In this document: piece by piece, positions 38,706 through 51,700 of the stretch
Layout: every line of letters starts with the position of its first letter
How positions within the stretch are numbered: position 1 is the first letter of the stretch
Origin: Setophaga petechia
Lineage: Eukaryota; Chordata; Aves; Passeriformes; Parulidae
Direction of reading: 5' to 3'
Length of the DNA stretch: 64,000 nucleotides
Assembly: GCA_024362935.1 (NCBI GenBank)
Contig: JANCRA010000001.1
Coordinates: 62,214,930-62,278,929 of the forward strand
Program-made: the position numbers and the translations under genes
The notes under the pieces: model-generated
What the model saw: the letters and a program-made list of their open reading frames with translations, nothing else
Databases searched by the model: none
Told to the model about the DNA's origin: nothing

Positions 38706-40320
38706 CAGATGTGAACTTGGAAGGACTTGGCTTTCCAAATCCCTCCCCAGCAGGCTGAGGATGAGGCAGGGGAGGAAGGCAGGCAGACAGCAGTAGGGCA
38801 GGCATGGCACAGCACAGCTTTCTGCTCCCCTGCTCTGGTCAGCAGCCCTGTTACAGACAGCTGCCCAAAGGCTCCTGCCTGAAAAGAGAGCCACAAATTG
38901 GGCTTTTCTCTCTTTCTCTGAGAGCCACAGGTTTTTCTCTCTTTCAAAGTCAGCTGTTCTTGCTGAATCCAGACTGCAGGGCCTTATGCTCTTTGTGAGT
39001 TCCTGACTGATGTGATGAGGCAATGGGGTGCCTTCTCTGTTCACCAATCACAGCTTAATGTCTGAATAAGCAAACTGAAGAAGGTTTCATTCTTCCCAGA
39101 CATCAGACAAAATGATATCACCTCCAGCCCATGTATAAACAGATTTCTTCCATCTTCTCAGAAATTAATCAGCATCAGCAAACACTTAATTTCCTTCCTC
39201 TAGGAAAGCCCTCTATCTCAGACTGTGCTATTTGCAAGAGGAAAGAAAGCCAAAAGTTTTCTTTGGTTTAGTTTTTTGTGCTGTTTTGGCTGCCCAAAGG
39301 GTATCTGGATGGTTTGCTCTCTCCCAGCTCAGGAGCAGCAGCTCTGGCAAGCAGCACAGCCCTCAGCAGCAGATTAGACACAGCCAGTGCTCCTGCTACA
39401 GCAGCACCTGGCTGCCTCCCTGGCCTGATTGCTCAAGGTGATGGCTTTGAGGAGAGTGTCTGATGGGCATCTAAACCCCTGCCCCAGAGATTCCAGTGCA
39501 GAGCCTCATCAGCACCTCTATTTGAGTTGATAAAGACACACCAACCTTGAATAAAAACAAGCTTAGCTTAATAAAGTCAGAAACCATGAAATATGACATT
39601 TATGCTCCCCTTCAAATACCTCCTTGTCCAAGTTACAGAGGTAAAAATGCTTTTATTTTAGGCTGCTATTAAAAAAAAATTTAAAAACCCAAAAAACAAA
39701 CAAACAACCACAAAAAAAACCTCAAAACCACAAACCCCAAAAAAACCCCAAAAGGAATTCTGGAAGAGAAGAAAAAAATGAGCAGAAAAAGTTCTGGAGT
39801 TCAAGAAAATTCCTAAAGTAGAAATAAGCAAGAGATAAATATACATAAAGAAGAAATAATAAATATAATAAATATAATAATAATAAATATAATAAATATA
39901 ATAACAATAGCATTGAAAAGGCCTCATTCTTTATAAAAGCTTAAGCATGAGCCTCTCCCTTTTGAGGTCCTCCTGGCTCAGCTTCAGGATCTCCATGGAG
40001 GTGCATTTTTTTGACACTTCTCAGAAGAGCCACTGTCCTTCATCTCCCCTCCCATGCTGATGGGCTGCAGGTGGCTCTTCTCCCTGCAACAGGCTCTGGT
40101 ACAAGGGGAATTTTCCTGGGAAGCACTCATTTTTTTAACCCTCCCATTGCCAGATCCTTCTGCAAAGGAATTTGACCCACCCCTTTCCTTAGAAGCCACG
40201 CACAGCACACAAGGGGGAGGCAGAAACTGCAGTCAAGCACCTTTCAGTGTTTGTGCTGCTCTCCTCAGTAGCTAGGCCACAAAATTATAAAATTACCCAA
40301 AAAACTGGCTTTTTAGCTGA
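38706..40320. other. Intergenic DNA with simple repeats
   Basis: No gene seen. Contains an A-rich/C-containing low-complexity stretch (about 39668-39755) and an (AAT)n array (39853-39909). The 156-codon minus frame at 38577-39047 is partly CR1 and otherwise unrecognised. Confidence 0.65.
39853..39909 (+). repeat. (AAT)n / (AATAT)n microsatellite
   Basis: AATAATAAATATAATAAATA and similar units run for nearly 60 bp. Reverse-strand translation gives Tyr/Ile/Leu repeats, which explains the low-complexity minus-strand frames here. Confidence 0.9.
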
Positions 40321-40500
40321 AAGGGGGTGGGTTTAGATTAGATATTAGGAAGAAATTCTTTATTGTGAGGTGCTGCAGCAGTTTGTCCAGAGAAGCTGGG
40401 GATGCCTCACCCCTGAAGGGTTCAAGGCCAAGGTTGGAACAACAGGGTCTGCTCCCTTGGGACACTCAGGGATGGCAGGGTCCAGCAGGAGTTTTTTCTG
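40321..40500 (+). mobile_element. CR1 LINE 3'-region fragment, plus orientation
   Basis: GTTTAGATTAGATATTAGGA, then AGAAATTCTTTATTGTGAGG, CCAGAGAAGCTGGGGATGCC and GGTTCAAGGCCAAGGTTGGA follow the CR1 sense order. The 3' end decays near 40490 before the terminal octamers. Confidence 0.88.
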
Positions 40501-41346
40501 CCCACCCTAACCTTGTGGACTGGTTATAAATTTGGCCATGCCACATCCCATCACTTGGGCATATCTGAGCAGGACTCAGAACCCTTTATTCCTTAAGGTG
40601 CAAAGCTGTTTCCATCCTGTTAGAATTCCTAGGTTTGGGCTGGCTCCTACAGGGGTGAATAAAGCCAAGGTATTTTTAATTTAGAGAAATAAGGCAGCTG
40701 TGCCCACTTTCCCTTTCCTCAATTAACTGAGGAGCTCCAATCCAGCTTATGAAACACCTAGACAAATTTATTCTTCTCCTTCCCTGATTCTGGAAACAGT
40801 CTTTTTGGGAACACCCAGCACTTCAAATCTGCTTCCTCACAGTCTGCAGCAATGGTACAATTGATGACAAATAGTCAAGGGTCAGCTGAAAATGTACATC
40901 ACCAGGCATCTCAGGTCATGCACCCCAACAGTCTTCCCATAAACTCAGCAGCAAAAACTTATCTGACAGTAGTGCTTTCACACAGAGCCTCTGGAAATCA
41001 GAATAGAACAAGAAATTAATTATACCACCAGAGGATGGAGTGCAGCTCCATGGGGGCAGGAGGATAGATCAAGGCAATTCAACCCCTTAATCCAGTGATT
41101 TTTAAATTTTTTTTCATATTATTCAAAATTCATAGAAAGAGCTGTGCTGAAACAGTAGTTCCTGACTGGACATAAGAGAAAATTAGTGTGTGTTCTTAGG
41201 ACTGGAGTTTACTGATCATGCTTGTGAGCATCATTTCAAATATATTTGGAATTTATGCCTGGAGTCTTGGCTAAGTACAAACCAATGCAATTTACAGTCT
41301 CTGAAAATCAAATGAAAATTTCAAAACTCTACTAAAGGTGGGTTAA
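40501..41346. other. Intergenic DNA, no gene seen
   Basis: AT-rich non-coding sequence between a CR1 fragment and an LTR. No frame or repeat stands out. Confidence 0.65.
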
Positions 41347-41657
41347 TTTTGTCTTATATACCAAGAGTTCTATTATCATTATAGTGCAAGGATTCCATAC
41401 TGCCACAGTTCCATACCTCCTCAGTGTTTCTCACAGGCAGCTCCTCCAAGCACTGACTGTCCCTGGTCCTTGCAGCAGCCATCTGACTCCAGATCCCACC
41501 AATCCACTCTTTCATACCACTGCTCTTATTGGCTACAGGTGTGGCCTGTTAACATCAGGCCTGCTCCTCATCTTTAGTAATTGGCTCAGCTGAAACTCAT
41601 CGGGGTTAAGATTACATTCTATACCACCTTCATTTACCCATACTGTATCCTCCTACA
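41347..41657 (-). mobile_element. Solo LTR, likely ERVL-type songbird element
   Basis: Read on the minus strand the element starts TGTAGGAGGATACAGTATGG, carries CCAAT motifs (AGCCAATTAC, GTAGCCAATAAGAG), and ends near TATATAAGACAAAA. GGTTAA stands immediately outside both ends (41341-41346 and 41658-41663), which fits a target-site duplication and fixes the boundaries. Length is about 311 bp. I recognise the CCAAT-box region as a recurrent passerine LTR type. The expected CA terminus is not exact, so the left boundary may be off by a few bases. No retroviral coding DNA adjoins it. Confidence 0.68.
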
Positions 41658-41663
41658 GGTTAA

Positions 41664-44600
41664 AAATCCCCAGTGATTTTTTTTAAATAAAAGAAGTGTT
41701 TGCTTTTACAGAAGTGGGCTCTTGGCAATGGGATTTCTCTGCAGGTTTGGCATGTGTTTGGTCTGAAGTAATTTGGGGGATCATGCAGCCCACAGCAAAG
41801 TCCCTGCCACTTGTTTGCACCTTTGCTGTGCAGTACAAGTGCTCCAGGGCAAATGCAGAAGGAGGGTTCATGAAAATCAGTGTTTCCTTGAGGGGTCTGC
41901 TCAGGCTGTGGCACTCATTCCTAATAAAAACCCCAATGCCTTTGGAATTTTAGGGAATGGCACCAAACTCTGGGAACTTTGGCTAGAGCTGATTCTTCAT
42001 GTAGGTTTCTCCCACTCTTGTCCAAATCTGGAGAGTGGGAGAAACATCTGAAATATAAGCAGAGAAATTTCCATATTGATTCAGAGTAGTGATCCACTTT
42101 AATCTTTTCTCTCAGAAGAGAGACTCAAAAGTAGAATAAAAGTGGAAAAAAGGTCCCCATGGAAAACACTGTGAATAGCTGGTTTATCTCACAAAGCATG
42201 AAGATCTCTTGCTCTTTTTCTCTTTTCATTCCCACAGTACAGTTTAATCCTGCACGTTACAGATAGGAATTTAAATAAATTTCTCAGTTCCTGTTAGATC
42301 CTTTATGTTGGGTAATGACTTCTGAGAATGACATTCACACATTTCTTACAACCTGCCAATACACATAAGACTGTGTTTGTGTGTGCATATTTTCTAAGTT
42401 TTTAAAGTGCTGTCATTGTGTTCTGTAGATTCTGTTAAACAAGCCAAGAGAAACAGAAATAGCAGCAAACAGCTATTTAAGGACAGAATAAGAAAATACA
42501 CCATTGATATATAAATCCAGTAAAAGGGGGGAAAGGATTTATAGTTTTATGCTGCTATTGACAGAGCTATGCACCTTGGAGGGAATATATAAATATTACT
42601 ACCATTCTTTCAGCAGTCAAATATCTCTCCCTTTACATTCCTCCAGTGACTGATCAGCCACCTCTTCTCCCTGCACTCTTTTAAAACTTGGGTGCAGTGG
42701 ACACAGCCAGAGCTACAGAAAATTACCTGCATTTACTTTTCACCTCTCATATTCTGAAGAAGAAGAGTAGGAATTTAGCTGGGTTCTTTCTCAACACTCA
42801 GATCTCTATTTCTGAACAGATATCCCTGGCTGGAGAGAATTTGTGCCTGCTGTTCCTGAGCAGTGGCACATCAGCATATTATCAGTTTTAAAGTATTTCA
42901 AGGCCTACTTTCTCTAAAGCTTTTGGGGGATTGTGACTGAAAAATCCTTTGCCAGGTTAAATATTTGTGTTTGGCTTTGTGAGGTCAGAGACTCAATTTG
43001 CTAATGTTTTATACTGATCCAGCTCCCATAATCAAACAGAGATTAGATTAGGACACTCACAGAAATATCACAAAAATTTTCTGGTGTTCTATTTTCTTCT
43101 GTTATCTTTGGGGATCACTTTTCTCATACAAATGAGTGCTACTAAAAAAAAAAAAAAGAAAACCCCAAAAAAACCCACTTGAATTTGCTGTGCTTGAATA
43201 ATTCCTATAGAATGAGCATCCATCAGAGAGCTCTGATAGGACTGGCAACAGTCACTGCTCTCCTCCCACTGGGAAGTTAATGCCAGATGAAAACTTCTCT
43301 TTATCCAAAACTCAGATGTTCAGTTAAATCATTACATATGTACTTTATATTACCTATTACACACGACACAAAATATTCGCCTGATTTTAATTACGCTGAT
43401 GTTATTTGACCATCAGGGGGAAAGCAGAATGAGATCAGAGGACAAAAAAAGAACAGGTAGCATTTAAGCAACATCAGAGTAGGGCTGTGCTGTGGCTAAA
43501 GTGTCTGTCACACTGTAAAGGTGCACCCTTCATATTTTCCAGTAATTTTTACATTAAATTTACTTGCTATAAAGAAGCAACAGTTAAAAAACAAAACAAA
43601 ACAAAACAAAAACAAAAAACAAAAAAAACAACCCCCCCAAAAAAAACCACCCCAACAAAACAAACTACCCAACTGCTTTTAAAATGGAGCTGGACATGCT
43701 CAATAAAGATATATTGATAACCCAACCTTATGACAGCCCATCCCACAGTTTGAGGTGGTGCCATAGCCTGGCTTTGCCAAAATCAATGGGCTTGCTAAAG
43801 TCACAGCAGGGGAAAAATTTGCCACATACTTTTTCTAATTGCCAGGTGTTCAAACCATCCAGCAGCGAGTTTGTTTCTGGAATCAGCCATTAATTATTGA
43901 AATTTATTAATATATTTTTATGATGTGGAATAATTACTTTTTCAGTGTCTTCCATGAGGGAAGCACCTTTCTTTTTGTTGGTACTGTCCAGTGCCTTGTC
44001 TTCCAAACCAGGAGGACACAGCTAGGATGAATTTACTTGACAGTAAGCAATTTTCAGTGGAATCTCAGCCGATTCTGAAGTTGACAAGCACAGAGGCCTT
44101 CATCCAACGATTGCCAAATTTATCTCATGCAATAATTGCAAAATTCTGATTTTCAAATACCAGAAAAATATGTTTCCAGATCTTTCTGTGTACTTCAGTG
44201 ACTCCTCCTGGACTGGATGTAGGATGTGTAGGAAGTGCTTTGCTTTTCCCCTACAGGTCACAGTCGCTTTTATTCTGTTTATAATTGAAGTGGTGACCTG
44301 CAATTAAGTGCTAAACAATAAAGGATTATTTTTGTTAGGCTAGAGATCCACAGATAATTGTTTTACACCAATTTGTGGAAAGCCTTCATGGAAGATGAGC
44401 CAACTGGGAAGGAAGTACATCAGCATGAGGAGAATTTGGGCTTTTGACAGCTTTGGTCTCTCCTCCTTTCTCACTCCTCTTCCACTTGCTTTAAAGCTCC
44501 TTCTGCAGAAAATCATTAACTGATGTTAATGGGTTGGGTCACAATTTAAAAAAAACCCTGAAAACTTCACTTTGTCTGTTTGTTTAGTTGGTTTTTCTTC

Positions 44601-45021
44601 TCAGATGAGTGCTCAGCTGAAAATGTATTTGACACTATTAGCAGAAATTCCATCTGTCTTCCTAGCAAATCCACTTTAATATTTGTGAAATGGCCCCCAA
44701 ACACCTCATTACACGATATCCTGGATCCCACTGCAAAGTAGGCACTCAAAAGCAGGGACTCTGCACAGGATTAAAGTGATATTGGAGACATAAAGAGTTG
44801 GTATCCAAATCCATCTGTAACCCTCCAGCAGCAGAGCCCCTCTGCCAGGGACAGCCAGACCAAACCCTAGCTCTGATTTCCTGCCTTTGTTTCTTCATTC
44901 CTTTTTAGGCCACAAGTCATCAGGTGATGTTTCTCATGCCTAATTTTAATGGACAAAGCCAAGAAAAAAGGCTCTTCTTTCCTCTTCTGGAAAGAGAAGC
45001 GGAGCGGGGAGAGCGCTCGGG
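41664..45021. other. Intergenic DNA, no gene seen
   Basis: Non-coding. A simple repeat lies at 43586-43665. Minus frames of 84 codons and plus frames of 85-92 codons at 41660-42051 overlap on both strands and are unrecognised. A small CpG-containing segment begins at about 44990 beside the next LTR. Confidence 0.65.
43586..43665 (+). repeat. (AAAAC)n simple repeat with C-rich interruptions
   Basis: ACAAAACAAAACAAAACAAA followed by A runs broken by a C7 run and CCACCCC. Low complexity only. Confidence 0.9.
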
Positions 45022-45230
45022 GTTATAGAATTTGCAGGGCAGCCCTGACGAAGGGGAGAGAATGATGCATCTGACTCCATCTTATCAGAAGGCTAGTTAA
45101 TTACTTCATTATACTATATTATTCTATACTATATTTCACTGTATTACATTGCATCTAAACTGAACCTGCCAAGCACTCAGCCCTGCACACCTGCCCAGAA
45201 TCTCGTGACTCTCAGCCCCCAGTCCCAACA
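45022..45230 (-). mobile_element. Short solo LTR of a songbird endogenous retrovirus
   Basis: On the minus strand the unit begins TGTTGGGACTGGGGGCTGAG and ends CTGCAAATTCTATAAC. The middle is an AT-rich array of TATAGTATA/AATAT motifs. Its tail (AGCCTTCTGATAAGATGGAG, then CTCTCCCCTTC, then CCCTGCAAA) parallels the R/U5-like tail of the 6035-6432 LTR, so the two are related. At about 209 bp it is short, and I see no target-site duplication, so it may be internally deleted or truncated. Confidence 0.68.
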
Positions 45231-48200
45231 CACACACCAAACCCCATCACTGTGGGTAAACAATCTCCATGTTGCATTCTACTTTTTGCACAACAAATGA
45301 GATAAGAATTGTGTTTCCTTTCTCTGATGTTCAGAGAATGTGAAAGCCCAGAAATATTCTTGGGAAGATCTGTGCCTTGCTTTCCTCTGTGAGGAGAAAC
45401 GGGCGACACGAGGTCAGGGCGCGCACGGGGAGCAGCCGGATCGCGCACGCTAAGGGCCAGCTGAGAGCCAGCTCATGCAGCTGAGCCCGGGGAAAGGCAG
45501 CTCTGAGGCTGCCCAAAATGCCATGGCAAGCAAACCCTCCTCTCCAGGCCCAGCTGAATCACAGCTGGGTGCGTGGAGAACTGCGGTAGAAATTCAAGGG
45601 AAAGCACCAAAATGGGTGAGTTTGGTCCTGAAATCACCGCAGCACCTCTGCATTCCCCCTCCGGGGCAGAACAGCTCAGCCCTGCGTCCAGAGCTATTGC
45701 ACATGCAGTGGGTAAACCTCCCAGTGATTTGTCAAAGGTTTAGGGTTTACATTTGTTTATAGAAATGGGTAAATGCTGGAAAGTTGGGAAATTCTTTCCA
45801 GTCTTATCTGAAACATCATGAACTTCCTTAAAAGGTAAGTTTGGGACTACACTTTCATGATGGATTCCTGGGACTTTGAAGATCTTATTCTGCTTGGAAA
45901 GGTCCAACAGCTTCAGGCTTTACTGAAACATAGCTTTTCTCACTGTATTTACAACTATTTTCAATAAGTTCAAGTAATTTCAAGTAACGCTGTCATGCCA
46001 GAACCTTAAATAACTGCAAATGGTCAAGAAGTAAACCCGTGCTTGTTCAGTGTGTATATAAATATAGGTAAATGAACAGTTATTTGGTTTTATAACATGT
46101 CTGTCTATTTAGCAAAAGCAGATTTTCAAAATAAAATAATAACTTTTGGTATTCTGGTTTTAAAATATTTATCACTTCTTATTTCCTTCAAAATATCTGT
46201 TTTCTTCTGATGACATTGAATGAGCACAAACTGAATGAGCAAAACAGCAAAAATTTTACCTTTTAGCATAACTAAAAGTTTTTGAATTACAGCCATAGCT
46301 CCACTGCTGTAACTATTTTTATTTCACTCTTAATTTTTAGATCAGATTCTGCTCCTGAGCATGTCTGAGATAGCACAGCCTGAGACAGAACTACAGAGGG
46401 ACAGATTTAAACCCAGCAAAGCCCACAGTGTGAAAATTTGGCTGCCAGCTGAGAGATTTTGGAGCTGCCAGGCTTGCTGTGACACACTGACTCTATCAGG
46501 TTACAGTTCTTCTGCCTGCTCAGATTCTGCTGATTTTCTCTCTTTAAAATGCAATCAGTGTAACTGAAGTATCAGAAAACAAGAAAAAAAAAAAAGGAAT
46601 GGCAAAACCTCAGTAATGTTTGGTCATGTTTAACTGGAACTGGCTGAGAGGAGTCAATGCATCTCTGCAGTGTAAATGCTGTAGTGAAAGGAACATTGTA
46701 GGGAGAAACTGAGCCTGTGTCACTTTAAATGTAATTAATGATGAGCCCAAGCTTGGCTGCTGAGTGAAGGTGCCATTTGGAGGAATGGCAGGAAGGGCTT
46801 GCAGAAGCAGCAGTGCAGTTTGTGCATGGCAGATCGACTGAAACAAGTACAAATAACCACAGCAGTGCTGGCCTTCAGCACCTTCACCACAAACCATCCA
46901 CCAGAAAACTGCATTTAGCTGAATTAGCAGCTTTTCTGGTGGGTGAAAGACCTCTCCAAACACAGATTACATCTGCTGATGGACCTTGCTCACCTTTGTG
47001 GAAAAGGCATTTTGTGCCTGATGGTGATGCCCAGCAAACCAGGGGGGTTTGGGATGATGCAAGATGTGTGAGTGGGCAGGGTACCATGGTGGTGCTGGAT
47101 GGTGCTGCCAGGCAGCCCAGCAGAGCACAGCATTTTCCAGGCTATTCTCACAAGATGCCACAAAACTGTACCCAAAAAAAAGGTTTCAATACATCTTGCA
47201 TCTGATTCTGAGCTCAGCTATCTGAGCCTCAATCAGAAATAACTCCCATGAAACCAATTTAAAACTAATGAGAACAGAGACTCGAGCTGAGTTCTCCCTC
47301 TGCCTTGTTTTCTGCCAATTACTGCCTTCTGCTGGGGCATATTTTTCCTTATGGGGCTGCAAGCCTGAGGTGGATTTCATACACCAGCACTGCTGGGTTG
47401 TGTCTCTGTCCCTGAGAGCACCAGTGTGGCTCTGCAGCCATGGCCCCACCACCCCTGCCCACTGCACCAAGGTGCTCTCAGCCAGGGGACACCTGGAAAG
47501 GGATAGTCTCAACCTGGAAATGTATGATCTCAACTGGGAAGCACCCAGAAATCGATACCACCTCACACCATCCAGATAACTCAGCCTAAGAAGAAAACCT
47601 GCAGACACATGTTTCAAAACACTGAGGTCTGGGTAGGCAGGAGGTTGTTGCCCTCACTCGGTGCCAATGTCAGTTTGTCTCTCTGAAAAGGATTTTTTTC
47701 ACTTCTGTTTGCGCTTCAAGACTATAGATATGCAAGGAACTTTGGAGTGATTTTAGCTTGATTATCTCCCTCCCTCCTGAAAAATGCAACCAAGCGTTCT
47801 GTGACCTGACATGATGCCAACAGATGCAACAGGGACTTAAAAAAAAATAAGAAAAGGACATAGGAGAGGAGAAAGTCACAAAAAACAAGGGAAAATGGGA
47901 AAGAAAGGAACTATCTGAACAAACTGCAGTTTGCTAGTTCCTCGAGAGACAAAAACAGCTTCAGCAAATGCTATTTTGGATGGTTCAGTGCTGTTTTCTC
48001 TCACCAGCATTTTGTGGAATGACTCTGGCAAAGTTTTACTGGTCAGACTGTCAATATATACAATGCTAATACAATAATAAACATCCAGAGTCATGACTCC
48101 AGAGCCAGGCTGTTGATAGAGGAAAGCTTTGGAAACACAATGGTTTACTGAGGGTAGTCCCCCTTCCCCCCAGTCCCAGCAAGCTTATTTATTTTTTCAG

Positions 48201-48608
48201 GGTCTTCTTATCATGGAATATTAAAAACAACCCTTCCTTTCCAAATAAAAGAACCACCCAGCAGCACAAAGAGGATTTTTCTTGTAAAGACAATGTGCAG
48301 ATAGCAAGAATAATATTGCTATTTTTTCCTGCTTTAAGGTTGAGTGTTTGCTCCCACTTAATCCATAATAAGCCTATCTTTATTTCAATGAACTCATTCA
48401 CCATGTAAATGCCAGCAGACTCTTCCAACAGTATTTATGGAAATAAGCCACTTTGACAGTGCTCTGCTACACTTCCTGTTATTCTGAAAGCAAACTTAAA
48501 GCAATTAGGTCTTGATAACTCTGGAATCACTGAATGCTGAGTTAGATTTTTTTGATTTTGTAGAAGAAAAAGTTTATCCAGGAACAATATAATGGGTAAG
48601 ACATGGAA
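45231..48608. other. Intergenic DNA, no gene seen
   Basis: Contains a CpG-dense patch at about 45400-45460 and otherwise ordinary AT-rich sequence. Frames of 142 codons (46777-47205, plus) and 143 codons (47186-47617, minus) show no domain or splice context. Confidence 0.6.
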
Positions 48609-48778
48609 GGGCACTGCTTTATGCACCAAGCTGTGGATGCCCCACCCCTGGAAGTGTCCAAGGCCAGCTTGGATGGAGCTCTGAGCACCCTGGTCTGGTG
48701 AATCCCATCCCTTCCCATGGCAGGGACTGAGATAATCTTTAAGGTCCCTTCCAACCCAAACCCTCCTGTGATTCTCTA
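48609..48778 (+). mobile_element. CR1 LINE 3' end, plus orientation
   Basis: CTGTGGATGCCCCACCCCTG, then GAAGTGTCCAAGGCCAGCTTG, CCCATGGCAGGGACTGAGAT, TTTAAGGTCCCTTCCAACCC and TGTGATTCT at the extreme 3' end. This is a 5'-truncated copy reaching the characteristic ATTCT-type terminus. Confidence 0.92.
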
Positions 48779-51700
48779 CAGGGCCCACGTGGACAGAGCA
48801 CAGGGTTCATGTGGGGCTGCACTGAGAAGGTCACATTTTAGTTTGGCTGAATGTGCCACTATTTGTAGCACTTTGGTAAGTGCTACATGTTCCCTGAAGT
48901 TTTTCCTAGGTTTACAGCTTCTGGCTGTATTTGATCATCCATATATAGAGCACATAAACTGCAGAAAGAAGTGTGATATTAACACAGGGGAAAAGTCATC
49001 CCAGGCCAGGAAAGACTGAACAACAAAATGTAGATCAATTACCCCAGCTCTATGCAGACTGTGGAACTAGGAAATGGGCCTAAATGCTACTCACATATCA
49101 CTGCTTATATCCATGATTTGGAGGATAATTCTTTAATTTGAGGAGAAACCAGAATGATATCCCAAAAGGGCCCCATAGCCTGAGTTCTTCTGGACAAAAC
49201 TGGCTCTGGCAAAGGCTGCTACATCCTCCTGATGCATTACTAAGATGAGACTCAAGTGAGAAAGCTTTTTTTAAGTGTCAGGAACTAGTCATTCCCCTTG
49301 CTTTGGGAAAGGAGTTTTCAGCAAGAATGTGGCACTTTTTAAATAGGGAGAGGAGAGGAGGAGAGGAAAAACCACAGCTGGTGTCCTCAGAGAAAGAAAA
49401 AAACCAAAAACCAGAGAGTGGCAAGTCTGCAGTGGGGAACTCCTTAAAAAGGTCTTTCATGTGGTTCTGCATCAGACAAAGTCATTTACTGAGCTATTTC
49501 AGCATTTTTGGTTAGTGGGTGACCAGGTCATTATGGTGTAAAACATATATATATATATATATGTTTCTCTTTGTTCTTTATTCTTGACCCCAAATCTCCA
49601 CAGGCCCTGGGGAAAGCTAATTAGATACATTGATGAAGGTTACTGCAGCATTTTTGTGCAGAACTTGAGGAGGGGAAAGTTTCAGTGCTATAAGCTGCAT
49701 CCTACTGCTTAACCCATTACCACTTCTCATGTGCTATGAACTCTTGTAAGGTCCTCTTATCCCAGGGAGGGGATAGGAGAACCTGCAAAACTCAGCACCT
49801 ATATTCACCTGTAAGCACTGTGAGGGGAATGTATCACTGCTTTCTGTGCCCAGGAGCCTGGCTTTGTGATGGGGGTTAGAGCTGCCACCCACTGCAAAGA
49901 CCCCCAGCCCCTGCAGCACACCCCAGAGAGGCAGGCTTTGGTTTGTGCAATAATCACAGGCAGACCTTGGTAAAGCAGGGGCTGGTTAGTGGAATAATCA
50001 GAATTTCCATTAAGGTAAAAGGCAACGGCATCCAGGTTTTTTAAGCAAACAAAACACAAGTTCTCCTCTGCCTGCTTTGCACGTGCAATGTTGCCTTCAC
50101 ACACACAAACCTGGAGCTCAGCCTTTGAATGTGCTCTTTTTATTGCAGCTGCTCATGGAGGAATAGCACCAAATGAAAAGCAGCACTCCAAGACACCCAT
50201 CAGCCTGCTCTGCATGGCTGAGAGTCCAAAGGAGACATTTGCTAAGCCTGGTGTGTGTTTCAGCACAGGCCTGGTGGAAACACTCAAACCAAGACCAGCC
50301 ACTGCCACAAACACGTGTTCCTTACAGCATCCCAGGACAAGCAGCATGTTTGCTGTCACTCCCAATGCTGGAAGTCCTCCCACAGACACCATTTTTGGGA
50401 CAGCAGACAGCTCATGACTTCAGGGACACCGTGTGGTGTCTGGTACTGAAGGAGATGCCCGTGGAGTGTGGGTGTGTGTGTGCACCTCCGTGCCCACTAG
50501 GCAGCTTCAGTGCCTCATCACACAGCAGCCTCACCTCTGCTTGATTCTCTCCTTCTTCTGCTCTGGTTCCACCCAGAAGCAGCATCTCTGGTCTGCTCTG
50601 GAGTCCCTCTGAACACCCAGGGTTTTACAAGAAGCCAGGTTTGATTCTCTTCTGCTTGACTTGCTCCTGGGAAGCCAGCTGGGAAATGGGGATGCAGCCA
50701 TGCCAATCAGCTCCAAGTGGGCTGCAAACACAGCAGTGCTGCACTGGCTCCAAGGCCTCACAGAGGATCTAGACGGCCAGACTAAAACTGGCAGGGATAA
50801 CCCAAGGCTGCCTCAAGGAAGTTCTAAACATTTGGGATCAACTTTGTTTGGAAATGACCAGATTTTATAAGTATGACAGAACATCCTCAAAACACAGCAT
50901 GGCCTTACCAGATCCTCAGCAGCAGGGGACCTCACAACTTGGCTTGTGCTTATTGTTCTTTTTATCTTTATTATTACTCCTATTAATTGTATTACTATAT
51001 CTTTAATATTATTACCTTTATTCCTGTGGTGAACAAGCAGGTTTGGAGTGCTAGTTCAACCTGGCCTCCTGAAGAGCTGCAAGGTGATCCCTGAGCCCCA
51101 GGAGCACCCAGTCACCCTCTGAAGGGCCATTTCCTCACTAGAAATACCAGAAATCAGGAATAAAGAGGAAGGAATTTGTCCCACCGCAGCCGCTCCCTGG
51201 GCAGCAATCCTCAGTGATGTATGGAGTGGAAAATATGTCAGAGCAGTTCAGCAGGAACCAAAAAAAAAATCATGATGAAGAGAAGGGCAGCTGAGTGACA
51301 AAAGAGTCATGAAACAAACATCCAACCACAAATAATTTGTTGGTTTCACTGGTTCCCATTCTCCTGCTGACATGGCATGTTTTCCCCCACTGACTGCGCT
51401 TGCCCCATCAGCTCTGAGGTCTGGCAAACCTGGGGCTGCTCGCTCCAGAACAAAAATGAACATAATCCATAGGCAAATCCTTGTGTGTCCCTCGTGTCTG
51501 CACCTGAGATCAGCACAACCAAGGAAGAGGGACCCCAGGATGAAGTAAGAAGACAAAACAGAGGAGATCTGTGTGATGGTTGACCATCCTAGCAGGGAAT
51601 CTGGCCTGGAAGAGAGGGAAGCACAAGGAAAGGCTCGTGCTGGAAGCACCCTGGTGCTTTCTCAAAGGTGGACAGGGATTTCTCTCCTCCATGTGTGCTA

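Noticed and set aside
39658..39927. Minus-strand ORF rich in Tyr/Ile/Phe resembling a membrane protein
   Set aside because: It is a translation of (AAT)n and A-rich simple repeats.
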